A stretch of 64,000 nucleotides of DNA from Moanibacter sp964542645 (GTDB taxonomy: Bacteria; Verrucomicrobiota; Verrucomicrobiia; Opitutales; UBA2987): contig CAZIUG010000008.1 in assembly GCA_964542645.1 (NCBI GenBank), positions 248,001-312,000 on the forward strand, given 5' to 3'. The position numbers were made by a program, and so were the translations under genes. Positions within the stretch are counted from its first letter, which is position 1. Every line of letters starts with the position of its first letter. The notes under the pieces are model-generated. The model did no database searches. It worked only from the letters and a program-made list of their open reading frames with translations, and was not told where the DNA came from. This document shows positions 44,859-54,458 of the stretch, one piece after another.

Positions 44859-45794
44859 TCAACCATCCCAAAGTCTCTTTGGATACACCCCTCCCTCAAT
44901 TAGTTCCCGAATATGCTCCACTACTTGGACTCGATCTTCTCGGTAAGTGATTCCCTTCCAAGATTCGCTTGTTTCAAGGATTCTTACCTCAGCTTTTCCG
45001 CTTTCTATCGCATTCCCCACACATTCCGGCAAGTAATACTCCATATCCCTCTCCCCTCCTAGTGAATCAAGAAATTTCTCGAATCCATCTCGCAAGTGAG
45101 GGAAGATTGAAGGAGCAAAACCCCACATATTGAGGGATACAATCTCAAGGCCTGACAACCTCCGTCCTTTTTCGACTTCCGTGTTCACAATCTCGTTGTC
45201 AGTTGATTTTATTCGTTTCAATTCTTGGATTTTTTCGAGAAATCCTTTGTCGTTGCATTGACAGATTCCGCGTGCCACGGGTCCATGTAATGAGAGTGTG
45301 TTTTTCAATCTAAACCCGACCATCCCGTATTTTTCATCGAATTTGTTTTTTATACGAGAATTCTTCGCCAGCAGAAAATCGTGCAATATACGAAAGCTTG
45401 ACTGACCATAAAAATCATCCGCATTGATGACGCCGAAAGGTTCACTTACGAGATTGGCAACACTAAGGAGCGCATGGCCCGTCCCCCAGGGCCTTTTTCG
45501 GTTTTCGGGAATCTGGAATCCTTGAGTAAAACCATCAAGTTCTTGAATCGCATATGTCACCTCGATCTTTTTCTCAAGGCGACTACCTACTCTGAGCCGA
45601 AATTCCTGCTCAATTTCTCTGCGCAAGACAAACACAATTCGCCCAAAGCCAGCCTCCATTGCATCAAAAACAGAATAGTCGAGAATTGTCTCACCTGAAG
45701 GCCCGACTTCCTCCAACTGTTTGATACCCCTGTACCGGGTCCCCAGTCCGGCAGCTAAGACGACAAGAGCTATTTTTCCTTTCTTCATCTCCAA
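44859..45794 (-). CDS. Sugar-phosphate nucleotidyltransferase
   Basis: A 311-residue GT-A-fold nucleotidyltransferase. The first strand and nucleotide loop are LAAGLGTRYRGIKQLE followed by VGPSGETILDYSVFDA, matching a subgroup of putative NDP-sugar synthases common in several bacterial phyla. VINADDFYG carries the metal-binding aspartates. The nucleotide and sugar are not deducible. It is adjacent to the epimerase, suggesting joint sugar-nucleotide synthesis. Confidence 0.88.
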   Translation of the reverse strand: MEMKKGKIALVVLAAGLGTRYRGIKQLEEVGPSGETILDYSVFDAMEAGFGRIVFVLRREIEQEFRLRVGSRLEKKIEVTYAIQELDGFTQGFQIPENRKRPWGTGHALLSVANLVSEPFGVINADDFYGQSSFRILHDFLLAKNSRIKNKFDEKYGMVGFRLKNTLSLHGPVARGICQCNDKGFLEKIQELKRIKSTDNEIVNTEVEKGRRLSGLEIVSLNMWGFAPSIFPHLRDGFEKFLDSLGGERDMEYYLPECVGNAIESGKAEVRILETSESWKGITYREDRVQVVEHIRELIEGGVYPKRLWDG

Positions 45795-45958
45795 TAAAAC
45801 TTAAAATACCGAAGGCTTCCGTCATCGAACCTTCGCGCAGAACGTCAACCTTGTCCTACAGGCTACCCCAAACTATTTTCTCAAAAAATTCAAAAAAGCT
45901 GTCTCATTAATGAAACAGTATTGCCTGATGGCAAAAATTAAGCACTATCCGTTGCCCT

Positions 45959-46735
45959 ATGAGTGTAACCGTCAATAGTATTCGTGAGCGCGTTCTCAAT
46001 GGTGAGCTGCTCACCGGAACTTTTCTCAATCTTGGCTCCAGCGTAACCGTTGAGATGTCGGGCGATAGTGGCTTCGATTGGATTCTCATTGATCTTGAGC
46101 ATGGACCTTCGGGTCAAGACAGCCTCCTTCATCTCCTTCAAGCCGCTTCCACTACTCCTGCCTCTCCGGTTGTTCGTATAGCTTTTAATGAAACAGCGCG
46201 TTTCAAAAAAACCCTCGATCTAGGAGCTGCCGGAATCATGGTCCCCTGGATTCAGAACGCCGAAGAAGCCAAGCAAGCTGTCGCTGCAATGCGCTATCCT
46301 CCTTTGGGGATTCGTGGCGTAGCCAAGTCGCCTCGGGCAACCGGATACAGCTACAGCTTTGACGATTACTTCGAACGTAATCACGAACTACTACTTACCG
46401 TGATTCAGATCGAACGCACCGAGGCACTAGAGGAGATCGACCAAATAGCTTCAGTAGACGGAGTAGACGTTCTTTTCATCGGCCCGATGGATCTCAGCGT
46501 AAGCCTAGGCCATCCAGGAGATTTCCAGCACCCCGACCAACAGGAAGCATATCGAAAAGTTATCGCAGCAGCCACTAAACATGGAAAATCAGCAGGTATT
46601 CTCCTCCAATCCATCGAACAAATCGAACCAACGGTCGAGCTCGGATTCAAGTTTATCGCCATCGGCTCAGACAGCGCGTTAGTCGGTAGCGGCATGCGCG
46701 AACTCGTATCAGCTTTCAACCAATTTAAGACCTAA
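45959..46735 (+). CDS. HpcH/HpaI family aldolase (2-keto-3-deoxy sugar acid type)
   Basis: A 258-residue class II pyruvate aldolase. The catalytic histidine is in IDLEHGPSG, the pyruvate-binding arginine in VVRIA, and metal ligands in QIERTEA and FIGPMDLS. Members cleave 2-keto-3-deoxy-rhamnonate, -glucarate or 4-hydroxy-2-oxoheptanedioate to pyruvate and an aldehyde. Here it could finish aldonate or uronate degradation beginning with the enolase-type dehydratase. The LarA-like gene begins 88 nt downstream on the same strand, consistent with co-transcription. Confidence 0.9.
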   Translation: MSVTVNSIRERVLNGELLTGTFLNLGSSVTVEMSGDSGFDWILIDLEHGPSGQDSLLHLLQAASTTPASPVVRIAFNETARFKKTLDLGAAGIMVPWIQNAEEAKQAVAAMRYPPLGIRGVAKSPRATGYSYSFDDYFERNHELLLTVIQIERTEALEEIDQIASVDGVDVLFIGPMDLSVSLGHPGDFQHPDQQEAYRKVIAAATKHGKSAGILLQSIEQIEPTVELGFKFIAIGSDSALVGSGMRELVSAFNQFKT

Positions 46736-46823
46736 TTGGAAGGAGCACCAATAATCTCGGATACCGCACCATGGGGTTTCAACTACAAGGACTTAATAAA
46801 TCGGCCTAGGAAAATCCTATAGG

Positions 46824-48083
46824 ATGGTACGCTTACAGTACGGTGAAACTGGTTTGGACCTTGATCTTGATGGCCTCAATACCACAGTAATCAATCCGAT
46901 CTTCGTTGAAACACTTAAAGACGAAACCAGCGCCTTCCAGGAAGCAGTTCGGAATCCAATCTCGTCGCGGCCCCTTAGTGAACTCATTTCGTCTGACGAA
47001 AAAGTTGCAGTCGTAATTGCTGATATCACACGGGCTCTTCCCAGTAAACGGCTTCTTCCCTGGCTTTTTTCTGAACTTTCTCACGTCCACCATGAGAGAT
47101 TCAAAATCATTGTAGGGACCGGTTCACACAGAACCAATTCTCTTGACGAATTAAAAGGATTGGTAGGCGAGAACGTCTTGAAAAAGTATGAAATAATTAA
47201 TCATGACAGCCATGATGCTTCCACTCTTGCATTTGCCGGAGACTCACCCTTCGGTTACCCCGTCCACCTGAATCGGGAGTACATAGAGGCGGATCGACGC
47301 ATTATTCTCGGCTTTATAGAGCCCCACTTTATGGCTGGCTTCTCTGGTGGCTCTAAGGCGGTCTTCCCAGGAGTGGCGGGGATTGAGGCAATCATGCACT
47401 ACCACGGATTCGAAAACATCGCCAATCCCAAAAGTACATGGGGAGTGATCGAAGGAAATCCCACTCAAGCAACCATCCAAGCCAATGGCTCTCTCATTCC
47501 TGTTGATTTCTGCATCAATGTAACACTCAACCGAAAACAGGGGATCACTCGCTTCTTTTGTGGCGATCCCATAGCTGCCCACTTAGCAGGATGCCGCTAC
47601 GTCAAAAAGACGGCGATGATTGCATGCAAGACATCCTATCCCATCGTCGTTACAACAAACAGCGGAGCACCTCTCGATTTAAACCTCTACCAATCCGTAA
47701 AGGGCATGTCAGCTGGCGCCGAGATACTCAAACCTGGAGGGCTCATTTTAATTGCAACTCGCTGCAACGATGGCATACCGGAACACGGCAATTTCAAGAA
47801 GCTTCTCTTCGAACACGATTCCATTTTAGAGATCATGGATAAGCTCCGGATTCCCGGTAATCACATTTATGACCAATGGCAGGTCCAAATGCTTGCCCAG
47901 ATCCTCGAAAAAGGCAGGGTTAGTGTTTATAGTGAGTTGTCGCCAAAAGATGTTCGAAAAGCCTTCCTGACCCCCATCTCCGATCTTAAATCGGCCCTCG
48001 AGGATGAACTTAACGAAATCGGCCGAGATTCCCCCATCGCCATTCTTCCCGAAGGCCCCCAGACAATCCCTTACTTGAACTAG
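46824..48083 (+). CDS. LarA-family nickel-pincer racemase/epimerase
   Basis: A 419-residue protein of the lactate-racemase family. The four key positions of Lactobacillus LarA (H108, H174, K184, H200) are all present at a constant offset of six: H102 (GTGSHRT), H168 (EPHF), K178 (GGSKAVFPG) and H194 (MHYHG). It should therefore bind the nickel-pincer cofactor covalently through the lysine. LarB, LarC and LarE, which make that cofactor, are not in the window. Placed beside an HpaI aldolase, its substrate is more likely a hydroxy sugar acid than lactate (inference). Confidence 0.85.
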   Translation: MVRLQYGETGLDLDLDGLNTTVINPIFVETLKDETSAFQEAVRNPISSRPLSELISSDEKVAVVIADITRALPSKRLLPWLFSELSHVHHERFKIIVGTGSHRTNSLDELKGLVGENVLKKYEIINHDSHDASTLAFAGDSPFGYPVHLNREYIEADRRIILGFIEPHFMAGFSGGSKAVFPGVAGIEAIMHYHGFENIANPKSTWGVIEGNPTQATIQANGSLIPVDFCINVTLNRKQGITRFFCGDPIAAHLAGCRYVKKTAMIACKTSYPIVVTTNSGAPLDLNLYQSVKGMSAGAEILKPGGLILIATRCNDGIPEHGNFKKLLFEHDSILEIMDKLRIPGNHIYDQWQVQMLAQILEKGRVSVYSELSPKDVRKAFLTPISDLKSALEDELNEIGRDSPIAILPEGPQTIPYLN

Positions 48084-48140
48084 GATTCACGGTCTTCCTC
48101 TTCCCTCCTTGATTTGTTCCAATCATTAACGGCCCTATAC

Positions 48141-48554
48141 TTACAAATCAAAATTCGTCCTTCGCCAAGGCCATTCCACGCAATCCTCCACTTCAGGAAA
48201 GATTACAACATCGGCCTTTCCTTTAAGGACCAAGGTGACAATTCGACAGTCCTGCAAATATTCAACGGCTTTTTCGAATGTCTTCCCAGTCACGGCTACA
48301 TCATCTACTAAGAGAACTTTTCTTTCCTTTGGTAACAAATCTGGCTTCCCCATCAGACGAGGATATCCATAAAGAGGTTTATTGTCTGAATCACGAAAAC
48401 GGATAGCCAGGAATGAAAGTGGTTTACGCAGTTGGTGGGCAAGAAGAGATGCCGGCACAAGACCTCCATTTAGTATCCCGACAACCTCATCAATCCCCGG
48501 AATGCTTGCACAATGCAGTCGATCTGAAATCTCGTCGAAAGTAATCTTTTCCAC
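48141..48554 (-). CDS. Phosphoribosyltransferase family protein
   Basis: A 137-residue type I PRTase-fold protein. The PRPP-binding motif is VLLVDDVAVTGKT near residue 80; GILNGGLVPASLLAHQL is the usual first loop. The short length resembles xanthine/guanine or hypoxanthine PRTases. The WPW near the C-terminus is like the hood of Gpt-type enzymes. The substrate base is not certain. Confidence 0.82.
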   Translation of the reverse strand: MEKITFDEISDRLHCASIPGIDEVVGILNGGLVPASLLAHQLRKPLSFLAIRFRDSDNKPLYGYPRLMGKPDLLPKERKVLLVDDVAVTGKTFEKAVEYLQDCRIVTLVLKGKADVVIFPEVEDCVEWPWRRTNFDL

Positions 48555-48852
48555 CGGTATGAAAACTAATTGCAGCTGTTCTTAATAGGAGGAAATTAGA
48601 GGGCCCATTAGAATTATCTTCTTCCAACTTTATTCAATACACAGTTTTTATGGGGTCGTATTTAAGACTGTTCTTACATTCGTTGTTTCGGATCCAGAGC
48701 AACGAACAGAAACACGGCAGCGTAATGGGCTATAAAATATTGCAGCTACTAATACAAGCCAATCCCCTGATTAGACGCCCTTTATATATTCTCCCTCAGT
48801 TCTCGCTACCAGAATCACCTTATTCTTCTTTTCATCCTTGGCACGACCCCAA

Positions 48853-49794
48853 ATGACTGAAACAACACAAGCTATGAACGAACCTATGCGAAGTTATATG
48901 GATGTTGGTCTAATTCACTTCATGGCTTTTCCTGAAACCATGGGGGGTGACGGACCCATCCTAGAGACCCTTAAGAAAATTGCAGTTGATCCCTATTTCA
49001 GTGCCGTCGCGGTGAGCTGGATCAAAGACCCCGAAATTCGTAAACAGGCTTGCAGAATGCTTCAATTGGCACAGATGCGTGTCGTCTACGGTGCCCACCC
49101 ATCTCTTCTCTCACAAAGTCTGAACCCAAACGATCTTGACGAAAAACGACGCCAAAACGCGGTCGACGAATTAAAGAAAGGTATCGATGAGGCCTACGAG
49201 ATTGGAGCCGAAAGTTTCGTGTTTCTTAGTCGAGAATACACGCCCGAAGAAATCGATCAGTCGCTTACAAAGCTAATCGACTCAACGCGGGAACTCTGCA
49301 ACTACGCCAAATCAAAAGGGGACCTAAAAATTCTCCTTGAGGTTTTTGACCACGAGGTTGACAAAAAGTCACTCATCGGTCCAGCGGATCTAGCGAAAAG
49401 ATACTCTGAAGAAGTATGTAAAGACTTTGAAAACTTCGGATTAGTCGTCGATCTTAGCCACATTCCAATAATTGGTGAAACTCATGAGGAGGCAATTCTC
49501 CCTGTTCAATCTTATCTAGCTGCGGCCGATATCGGGAACTGCCTTCTCTCCGACCCCTCCTCACCTAGGCACGGCGACCACCATCCCTGGTTCGCCTTTC
49601 CAGGAGGTGAAAACGGCGTGGAGGAGCTCACAAGGTTCCTCAAAATCTTGCTCGATATCGAATTCCTCAACAAGGAAACCCCACCCATCGTTTCATTTGA
49701 GGTCAAACCGATGGAGGACGACGATCCCGATGTCGTGATCGCTAATGCCAAACGGACTCTCGACAGGGCCTGGGCAAGATTATATCGAGATTAA
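48853..49794 (+). CDS. Sugar phosphate isomerase/epimerase-like TIM barrel
   Basis: A 313-residue barrel of the xylose isomerase-like superfamily. Conserved positions are LLEVFDHEVDKK (metal glutamate), GLVVDLSHIPIIG (aspartate and histidine), and SFEVKPM near the end. The ATG at 48853 is used; a TTG five codons upstream and an internal ATG are alternatives. It heads a run of same-strand genes (hydroxyacid dehydrogenase, GH88, Gfo/Idh, SDR), so it probably acts on a sugar acid released by the GH88 enzyme. Confidence 0.83.
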   Translation: MTETTQAMNEPMRSYMDVGLIHFMAFPETMGGDGPILETLKKIAVDPYFSAVAVSWIKDPEIRKQACRMLQLAQMRVVYGAHPSLLSQSLNPNDLDEKRRQNAVDELKKGIDEAYEIGAESFVFLSREYTPEEIDQSLTKLIDSTRELCNYAKSKGDLKILLEVFDHEVDKKSLIGPADLAKRYSEEVCKDFENFGLVVDLSHIPIIGETHEEAILPVQSYLAAADIGNCLLSDPSSPRHGDHHPWFAFPGGENGVEELTRFLKILLDIEFLNKETPPIVSFEVKPMEDDDPDVVIANAKRTLDRAWARLYRD

Positions 49795-49922
49795 GCTTCA
49801 ATCTCTTCCCAAGTTAGAGATCACAGCTCATTTGCGGCAGTTTAATATTCGACCGCTACTAATCCATCATTACGATTATCTCCAACCGACGACATTACAG
49901 ACCTGCTAGATCAATCGAATCC

Positions 49923-50885
49923 ATGAAATCCAAAATTGTCAGTATTGGTCCCATTGACGAAGCCGCCGTGAAGATCCTTGAACCTTACGGTGAATTCATC
50001 CTATCAAAAACGACTAAAGAACAATCCCTAGTTGAAATGGTGACTGATGCCATCGCACTCATCGTGCGAGGCGACGGGGCCATAACGCGACCGATCATTG
50101 AAGCCGCTTCTCATTTAAAAGTGATTGGACGAACCGGGGTCGGCTATGACAATATCGATATCGAGGCGGCCACCGAACGCAAGGTCCCTGTCGTCTTCAC
50201 TCCTGGAGCAAATGCAAGGGTCGTTGCCGAAGCCTCAATGGCACTTGTTCTCGCTCATTGCAAACGCATCGTATACTGGGATCGCCAGCTCAAGTCGGGA
50301 AACTGGGCCAGCCGTAATAATTTTTCGACCCTCGATATGGAAGAGTCGACCCTTGGGATCGTTGGGTTTGGCCAAATTGGAAGAATTGTCTCCCAACTGG
50401 CTGCTCCATTTAATATGAGAATTATTGCTCATGATCCCTATGTCTCAAAGGAAACCGCTGAATCATTTAAAGTGGAGCTAACCAGCCTCGATAGTCTCCT
50501 TAATCAAGCGGATTTCATCTGTCTACATGCTGTGCTCACAGATAAAACGAAGGGCCTTATAAATCGGAATAACCTAAAGCTCGTAAAAGAGGGATCCTTC
50601 CTTATTAACCTCGCCCGAGGTCCTCTCATCGAGAGCCTAGACATTCTCGATGAAGCTCTCGAAACAGGTGTTTTGGCGGGAGTTGGCCTCGATGTATTCT
50701 CTCCAGAGCCTCCCGATACGACCCATTCAATATTCAAAAGAGAGAACTGCCTCACCGCCCCGCATTCACTGGCCATGACCAAACGATCCATGCTCAAGGT
50801 TTTTATTCAGATGGCAGAAGATATGGCAGCAGTGTTGGATGGGAAGCACCCTTGCCACTCTGTCAATCCTGAGGTGTTTGATTGA
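49923..50885 (+). CDS. D-2-hydroxyacid dehydrogenase (phosphoglycerate dehydrogenase-like)
   Basis: A 320-residue D-isomer-specific 2-hydroxyacid dehydrogenase. The NAD loop is GFGQIGRIV; catalytic residues lie in NLARGPLIE (arginine), FSPEPPD (glutamate) and APHSLAM (histidine). There is no C-terminal ACT domain, so it is unlikely to be a regulated serine-pathway enzyme. It ends 4 nt before the GH88 start, a tight operon link that points to reduction of a keto acid derived from unsaturated uronate. Confidence 0.88.
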   Translation: MKSKIVSIGPIDEAAVKILEPYGEFILSKTTKEQSLVEMVTDAIALIVRGDGAITRPIIEAASHLKVIGRTGVGYDNIDIEAATERKVPVVFTPGANARVVAEASMALVLAHCKRIVYWDRQLKSGNWASRNNFSTLDMEESTLGIVGFGQIGRIVSQLAAPFNMRIIAHDPYVSKETAESFKVELTSLDSLLNQADFICLHAVLTDKTKGLINRNNLKLVKEGSFLINLARGPLIESLDILDEALETGVLAGVGLDVFSPEPPDTTHSIFKRENCLTAPHSLAMTKRSMLKVFIQMAEDMAAVLDGKHPCHSVNPEVFD

Positions 50886-50889
50886 GAAA

Positions 50890-52281
50890 ATGAAAATAGA
50901 TACCACACTGACAATACAGGAACTTAAACCTAAAGTTGATCGACTGTGGGAAATTTCCTCGAAAAAAATCCACCTTATCGAAGAGAGCTATAACCCGGCC
51001 AAGGGATCACCAGTTTACACGGTTCGAGGCAATTACACAACTCGTGGTTGGACAGAGTGGACCCAAGGATTCCAATACGGGTCAGCGATTCTACAATTCG
51101 ATGCCACCGGGAAAAAGGAATTCTTGGACATCGGGCGTCGTAAAACTTTGGAAAAGATGGCGTCTCATGTGAGCCACATAGGCGTCCACGATCACGGCTT
51201 CAATAATATCAGCACTTACGGGAATTTACTGCGTCTCCTCAAAGAAGGTAAAATACCGAGCAATGATTGGGAGCAAAACTTTTACGAATTAGCACTAAAA
51301 ATCTCTGGTGCGATCCAAGCGGCACGCTGGACTCCTATACCGGGAGGAGGGTTTATTCATTCCTTCAATGGACCCCACTCTCTCTTTGTTGATACCATCC
51401 GTTCCTGCCGTACCCTTGCCGTAAGCCATGCTCTAGGTCACATCTTGATGACAGAAAACGATCAGCCGGTAAACCTTCTGAAAAGGGCTCTTTTACATAC
51501 TAGAGCGACCGCCCAATACTCGATCTATTATGGTGAGGGGAGGGATCGTTACGACGAATGTGGGCGCACAGCCCATGAAAGCGTATTCAATACTAGGGAT
51601 GGCAACTATCGATGTCCGAATGCCCAACAAGGGTACTCCGGTTTTACGACCTGGACGCGTGGTCTCGCCTGGGCCATGTGTGGTTTTTCTGAACAACTCG
51701 AGTTTCTACAAACAATCGATGATTCCGAACTGGAAGAATTTGGCAGTCGCGATGAATTCGAATCCTTAATGCTCAAAGCTGCCAAAGCGACATGTGACTG
51801 GTATATCCTCAATACTCCTATATGCGGAATACCTTTCTGGGATGCCGGAGCCCCCAAGTTACAGTACTTGGGTGATTACTTAGAACGGACTGCTGATCCC
51901 TATAACGAATTTGAACCCGTTGATAGTTCCGCAGCTGCAATTGGTTCTCAGGGTCTCCTTCGCCTCGGCCGCTATCTCCATTATAAAGGTCGTCAGCAAG
52001 AAGGTTTACATTACTGGCAAGCTGGCCTTACGATTCTCAAAACTCTTTTTGACGAACCCTACCTGAGTACGGCTTCTGACCATCAAGGACTCATCCTTCA
52101 CTCCATCTACCATCACCCTAACGGATGGGACCATATACCAGAGGACAGTAAGATCCCTAACGGGGAATCAAGCATGTGGGGGGACTACCACGCCCGTGAA
52201 GTCGCTCTCTATGTGCACCGAATCATCCAGAATGAGCCTTACTACACATTCTATGGTGGAGTCGGAGCAAAAAGTTCCTGA
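50890..52281 (+). CDS. GH88-type unsaturated glucuronyl/galacturonyl hydrolase
   Basis: A 463-residue alpha/alpha-barrel enzyme. The two catalytic aspartates of the family appear as D101 (VHDHGFNNIS) and D168 (LFVDTIR), and the DSSAAAIGSQGLLRLG helix near residue 350 is a family hallmark. It hydrates the vinyl-ether double bond of unsaturated uronic acids left by polysaccharide lyases, giving 4-deoxy-5-keto-uronate. There is no signal peptide, so it works on imported oligosaccharides. The ATG at 50890, four nt after the preceding stop, is chosen over an upstream in-frame start. Confidence 0.87.
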   Translation: MKIDTTLTIQELKPKVDRLWEISSKKIHLIEESYNPAKGSPVYTVRGNYTTRGWTEWTQGFQYGSAILQFDATGKKEFLDIGRRKTLEKMASHVSHIGVHDHGFNNISTYGNLLRLLKEGKIPSNDWEQNFYELALKISGAIQAARWTPIPGGGFIHSFNGPHSLFVDTIRSCRTLAVSHALGHILMTENDQPVNLLKRALLHTRATAQYSIYYGEGRDRYDECGRTAHESVFNTRDGNYRCPNAQQGYSGFTTWTRGLAWAMCGFSEQLEFLQTIDDSELEEFGSRDEFESLMLKAAKATCDWYILNTPICGIPFWDAGAPKLQYLGDYLERTADPYNEFEPVDSSAAAIGSQGLLRLGRYLHYKGRQQEGLHYWQAGLTILKTLFDEPYLSTASDHQGLILHSIYHHPNGWDHIPEDSKIPNGESSMWGDYHAREVALYVHRIIQNEPYYTFYGGVGAKSS

Positions 52282-52369
52282 TTTCCTTATATTAGTGTCA
52301 GCGTGACTTATATAAATGTAATCTCATAGGCTAAGTATCTCAAAAACTGCATACTCAAAACCATCCTAG

Positions 52370-53515
52370 ATGAAATCGCGAAAAATCGGAATCATCATGA
52401 ACGGTGTGACCGGCCGTATGGGGACTAATCAGCATCTTATCCGGTCAATTGTTGCCATAATTAAGGACGGCGGTCTTCCAATCGGTCGGAACGAAGTCAT
52501 CTTGCCCGATCCTATACTTGTCGGCAGAAATCCGGCTAAACTCGAGTACCTGGGGAAGCTCACTGGGATTAAAAAACTGTCAACGAATCTCGAAGAAGCA
52601 CTCTCTAATCCGGATTACCAAATCTACTTCGATGCTCAAACAACAGGACGCCGTGCTGAAGGAGTCAGAAAGGCGGTTGCATCAGGGAAACATGTTTACT
52701 GTGAAAAACCAACTGCAACAGATTCTAAAACTGCACTTGAACTCTTCAATCTATGTGAAAATTCAGGTTTGAAAAACGGGGTTGTTCAGGATAAATTATG
52801 GCTCCCAGGTATCCTGAAGCTAAAACATCTTTTAGCTATCAATTTTTTTGGGCGAGTTTTTTCCATCCGGGGAGAATTCGGATACTGGGTTTTTGAAGGA
52901 CACACTATACCTTCCCAAAGACCCTCTTGGAATTATCGAAAAGAGGATGATGGAGGTATCATTATGGATATGCTCTGCCACTGGAGATATGTGCTTGATA
53001 ACCTATTTGGAAAGGTGAAAGCCGTTAGCTGTCGCGGCGCAACGCATATCCCGGAACGAATTGATGAGGAAGGGAACATCTACAATTGTACTGCCGACGA
53101 TGCCGCCTACGCCACTTTCGAATTAGAAGGTGATATAATCGCGCACTTCAACTCTTCTTGGAATACTCGAGTTCGTCGCGATGATCTTCTTACTATTCAT
53201 GTCGATGGAACACATGGCTCTGCAGTTGCTGGTTTGCGGGAATGTAGAATACAGCATTATGGAAACACGCCTAAACCAACCTGGAATCCAGACATCGATC
53301 AGCCCATTGATTTCCTTAATACTTGGTCATTAGTTCCCGAACAAGATACTTACGATAATGCCTTTAAGCTCCAGTGGGAGCTCTTCCTAAAACATGTCGT
53401 TAACAATGACCCATTCCCTTGGACCCTACTTGAAGGAGCTAAAGGTGTCCAACTCGCTGAAAAGGGAATCGAGAGTTGGGAAAAAAGAAAATGGGTTGAT
53501 GTCGGGGAATTATAA
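52370..53515 (+). CDS. Gfo/Idh/MocA family oxidoreductase
   Basis: A 381-residue protein. The nucleotide loop is IIMNGVTGRMGTNQH, an unusual variant, followed by the CEKPTATD block with the catalytic lysine at about residue 115. DGGIIMDMLCHWRYVLDNL is the substrate-domain helix. It probably oxidises a sugar or sugar acid in the same pathway as the GH88 and SDR genes around it; it lies 88 nt after the GH88 gene and 136 nt before the SDR gene. Confidence 0.87.
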   Translation: MKSRKIGIIMNGVTGRMGTNQHLIRSIVAIIKDGGLPIGRNEVILPDPILVGRNPAKLEYLGKLTGIKKLSTNLEEALSNPDYQIYFDAQTTGRRAEGVRKAVASGKHVYCEKPTATDSKTALELFNLCENSGLKNGVVQDKLWLPGILKLKHLLAINFFGRVFSIRGEFGYWVFEGHTIPSQRPSWNYRKEDDGGIIMDMLCHWRYVLDNLFGKVKAVSCRGATHIPERIDEEGNIYNCTADDAAYATFELEGDIIAHFNSSWNTRVRRDDLLTIHVDGTHGSAVAGLRECRIQHYGNTPKPTWNPDIDQPIDFLNTWSLVPEQDTYDNAFKLQWELFLKHVVNNDPFPWTLLEGAKGVQLAEKGIESWEKRKWVDVGEL

Positions 53516-53651
53516 ATCAGCTCCTAACCTCAGCCAGTAGCTCTTTCTTCAGAGATGAGACCTTCAGAATAGAAATACTCGTATCTTCTTCCTTCTCCTT
53601 CTAGCCCTTCCGGTTTTAATTTTGCCTAGAATACCTAACTCTTATTGAGCT

Positions 53652-54446
53652 ATGACAAACAACCCAATAAACCGCCCCGTTGCTCTTGTCACCGGAGGCA
53701 CCCGTGGTATCGGGTTCTCTTGCGCAGAGCACCTCGCCAAAGCGGGGCACGATCTCGCCCTTAACGGTGTCCGAAACGAGGACCAGGTACTCGATACGCT
53801 TTCTCAACTTAAGGAACACGGGATTGATGCAATATACTGTCAAGGCGATATCTCTTCATCCGACGACAGGACCCAAATCATAGATAGGATAAGATCCCAC
53901 TACGGCCGGCTTAACGTCCTGGTTAACAATGCTGGAGTTGCCCCAAAGGAGCGTCGGGATATCCTCGAAATGACCGAAGAAAGTTTTGACTATGTGATTG
54001 GAACAAATCTCAAAGGTACATTCTTTCTGGCCCAATTAGCCGCAAATTGGATGGTTGAGCAGGCTAGGACTGACAGTAAGTTTTCCGGCTGTGTCATTAA
54101 TATTTCTTCAATTTCCGCTACTATAGCCTCAATTAACCGGGCAGAGTACTGTATCGCCAAGTCCGGATTGAGTATGATTACTATTCTTTTCGCTTCCCGT
54201 CTTGGAGAGCATGGGATCTCGGTCTACGACGTACGGCCGGGAGTAACAAAAACCGACATGACTTCGGCCGCCGAAGTTACTTCGAAATACGATGAACTCA
54301 TCAAGGAAGGGCTCTGCATCCAACCGCGTTGGGGCAAACCCGAAGATGTCGGTAAAGCAATCGCCGCACTTGCACGGGGCGACTTCTCCTACTCCAGCGG
54401 CCAGACCTTCACAATTGATGGTGGCCTAACTGTTCCTCGGCTCTAA
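53652..54446 (+). CDS. SDR-family oxidoreductase (3-ketoacyl-ACP reductase-like)
   Basis: A 264-residue classical short-chain dehydrogenase. The cofactor motif is VTGGTRGIG, the NNAG motif follows, and the catalytic Ser-Tyr-Lys are in INISSISA and YCIAK. It resembles the 3-ketoacyl-reductase-like branch, but in a sugar-acid cluster it may reduce a keto sugar acid such as 4-deoxy-5-keto-uronate derivatives (KduD role) or oxidise a sugar. The DUF4416 gene starts 12 nt downstream, so the two are co-transcribed. Confidence 0.88.
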   Translation: MTNNPINRPVALVTGGTRGIGFSCAEHLAKAGHDLALNGVRNEDQVLDTLSQLKEHGIDAIYCQGDISSSDDRTQIIDRIRSHYGRLNVLVNNAGVAPKERRDILEMTEESFDYVIGTNLKGTFFLAQLAANWMVEQARTDSKFSGCVINISSISATIASINRAEYCIAKSGLSMITILFASRLGEHGISVYDVRPGVTKTDMTSAAEVTSKYDELIKEGLCIQPRWGKPEDVGKAIAALARGDFSYSSGQTFTIDGGLTVPRL

Positions 54447-54458
54447 TTAGTTTCCGCA

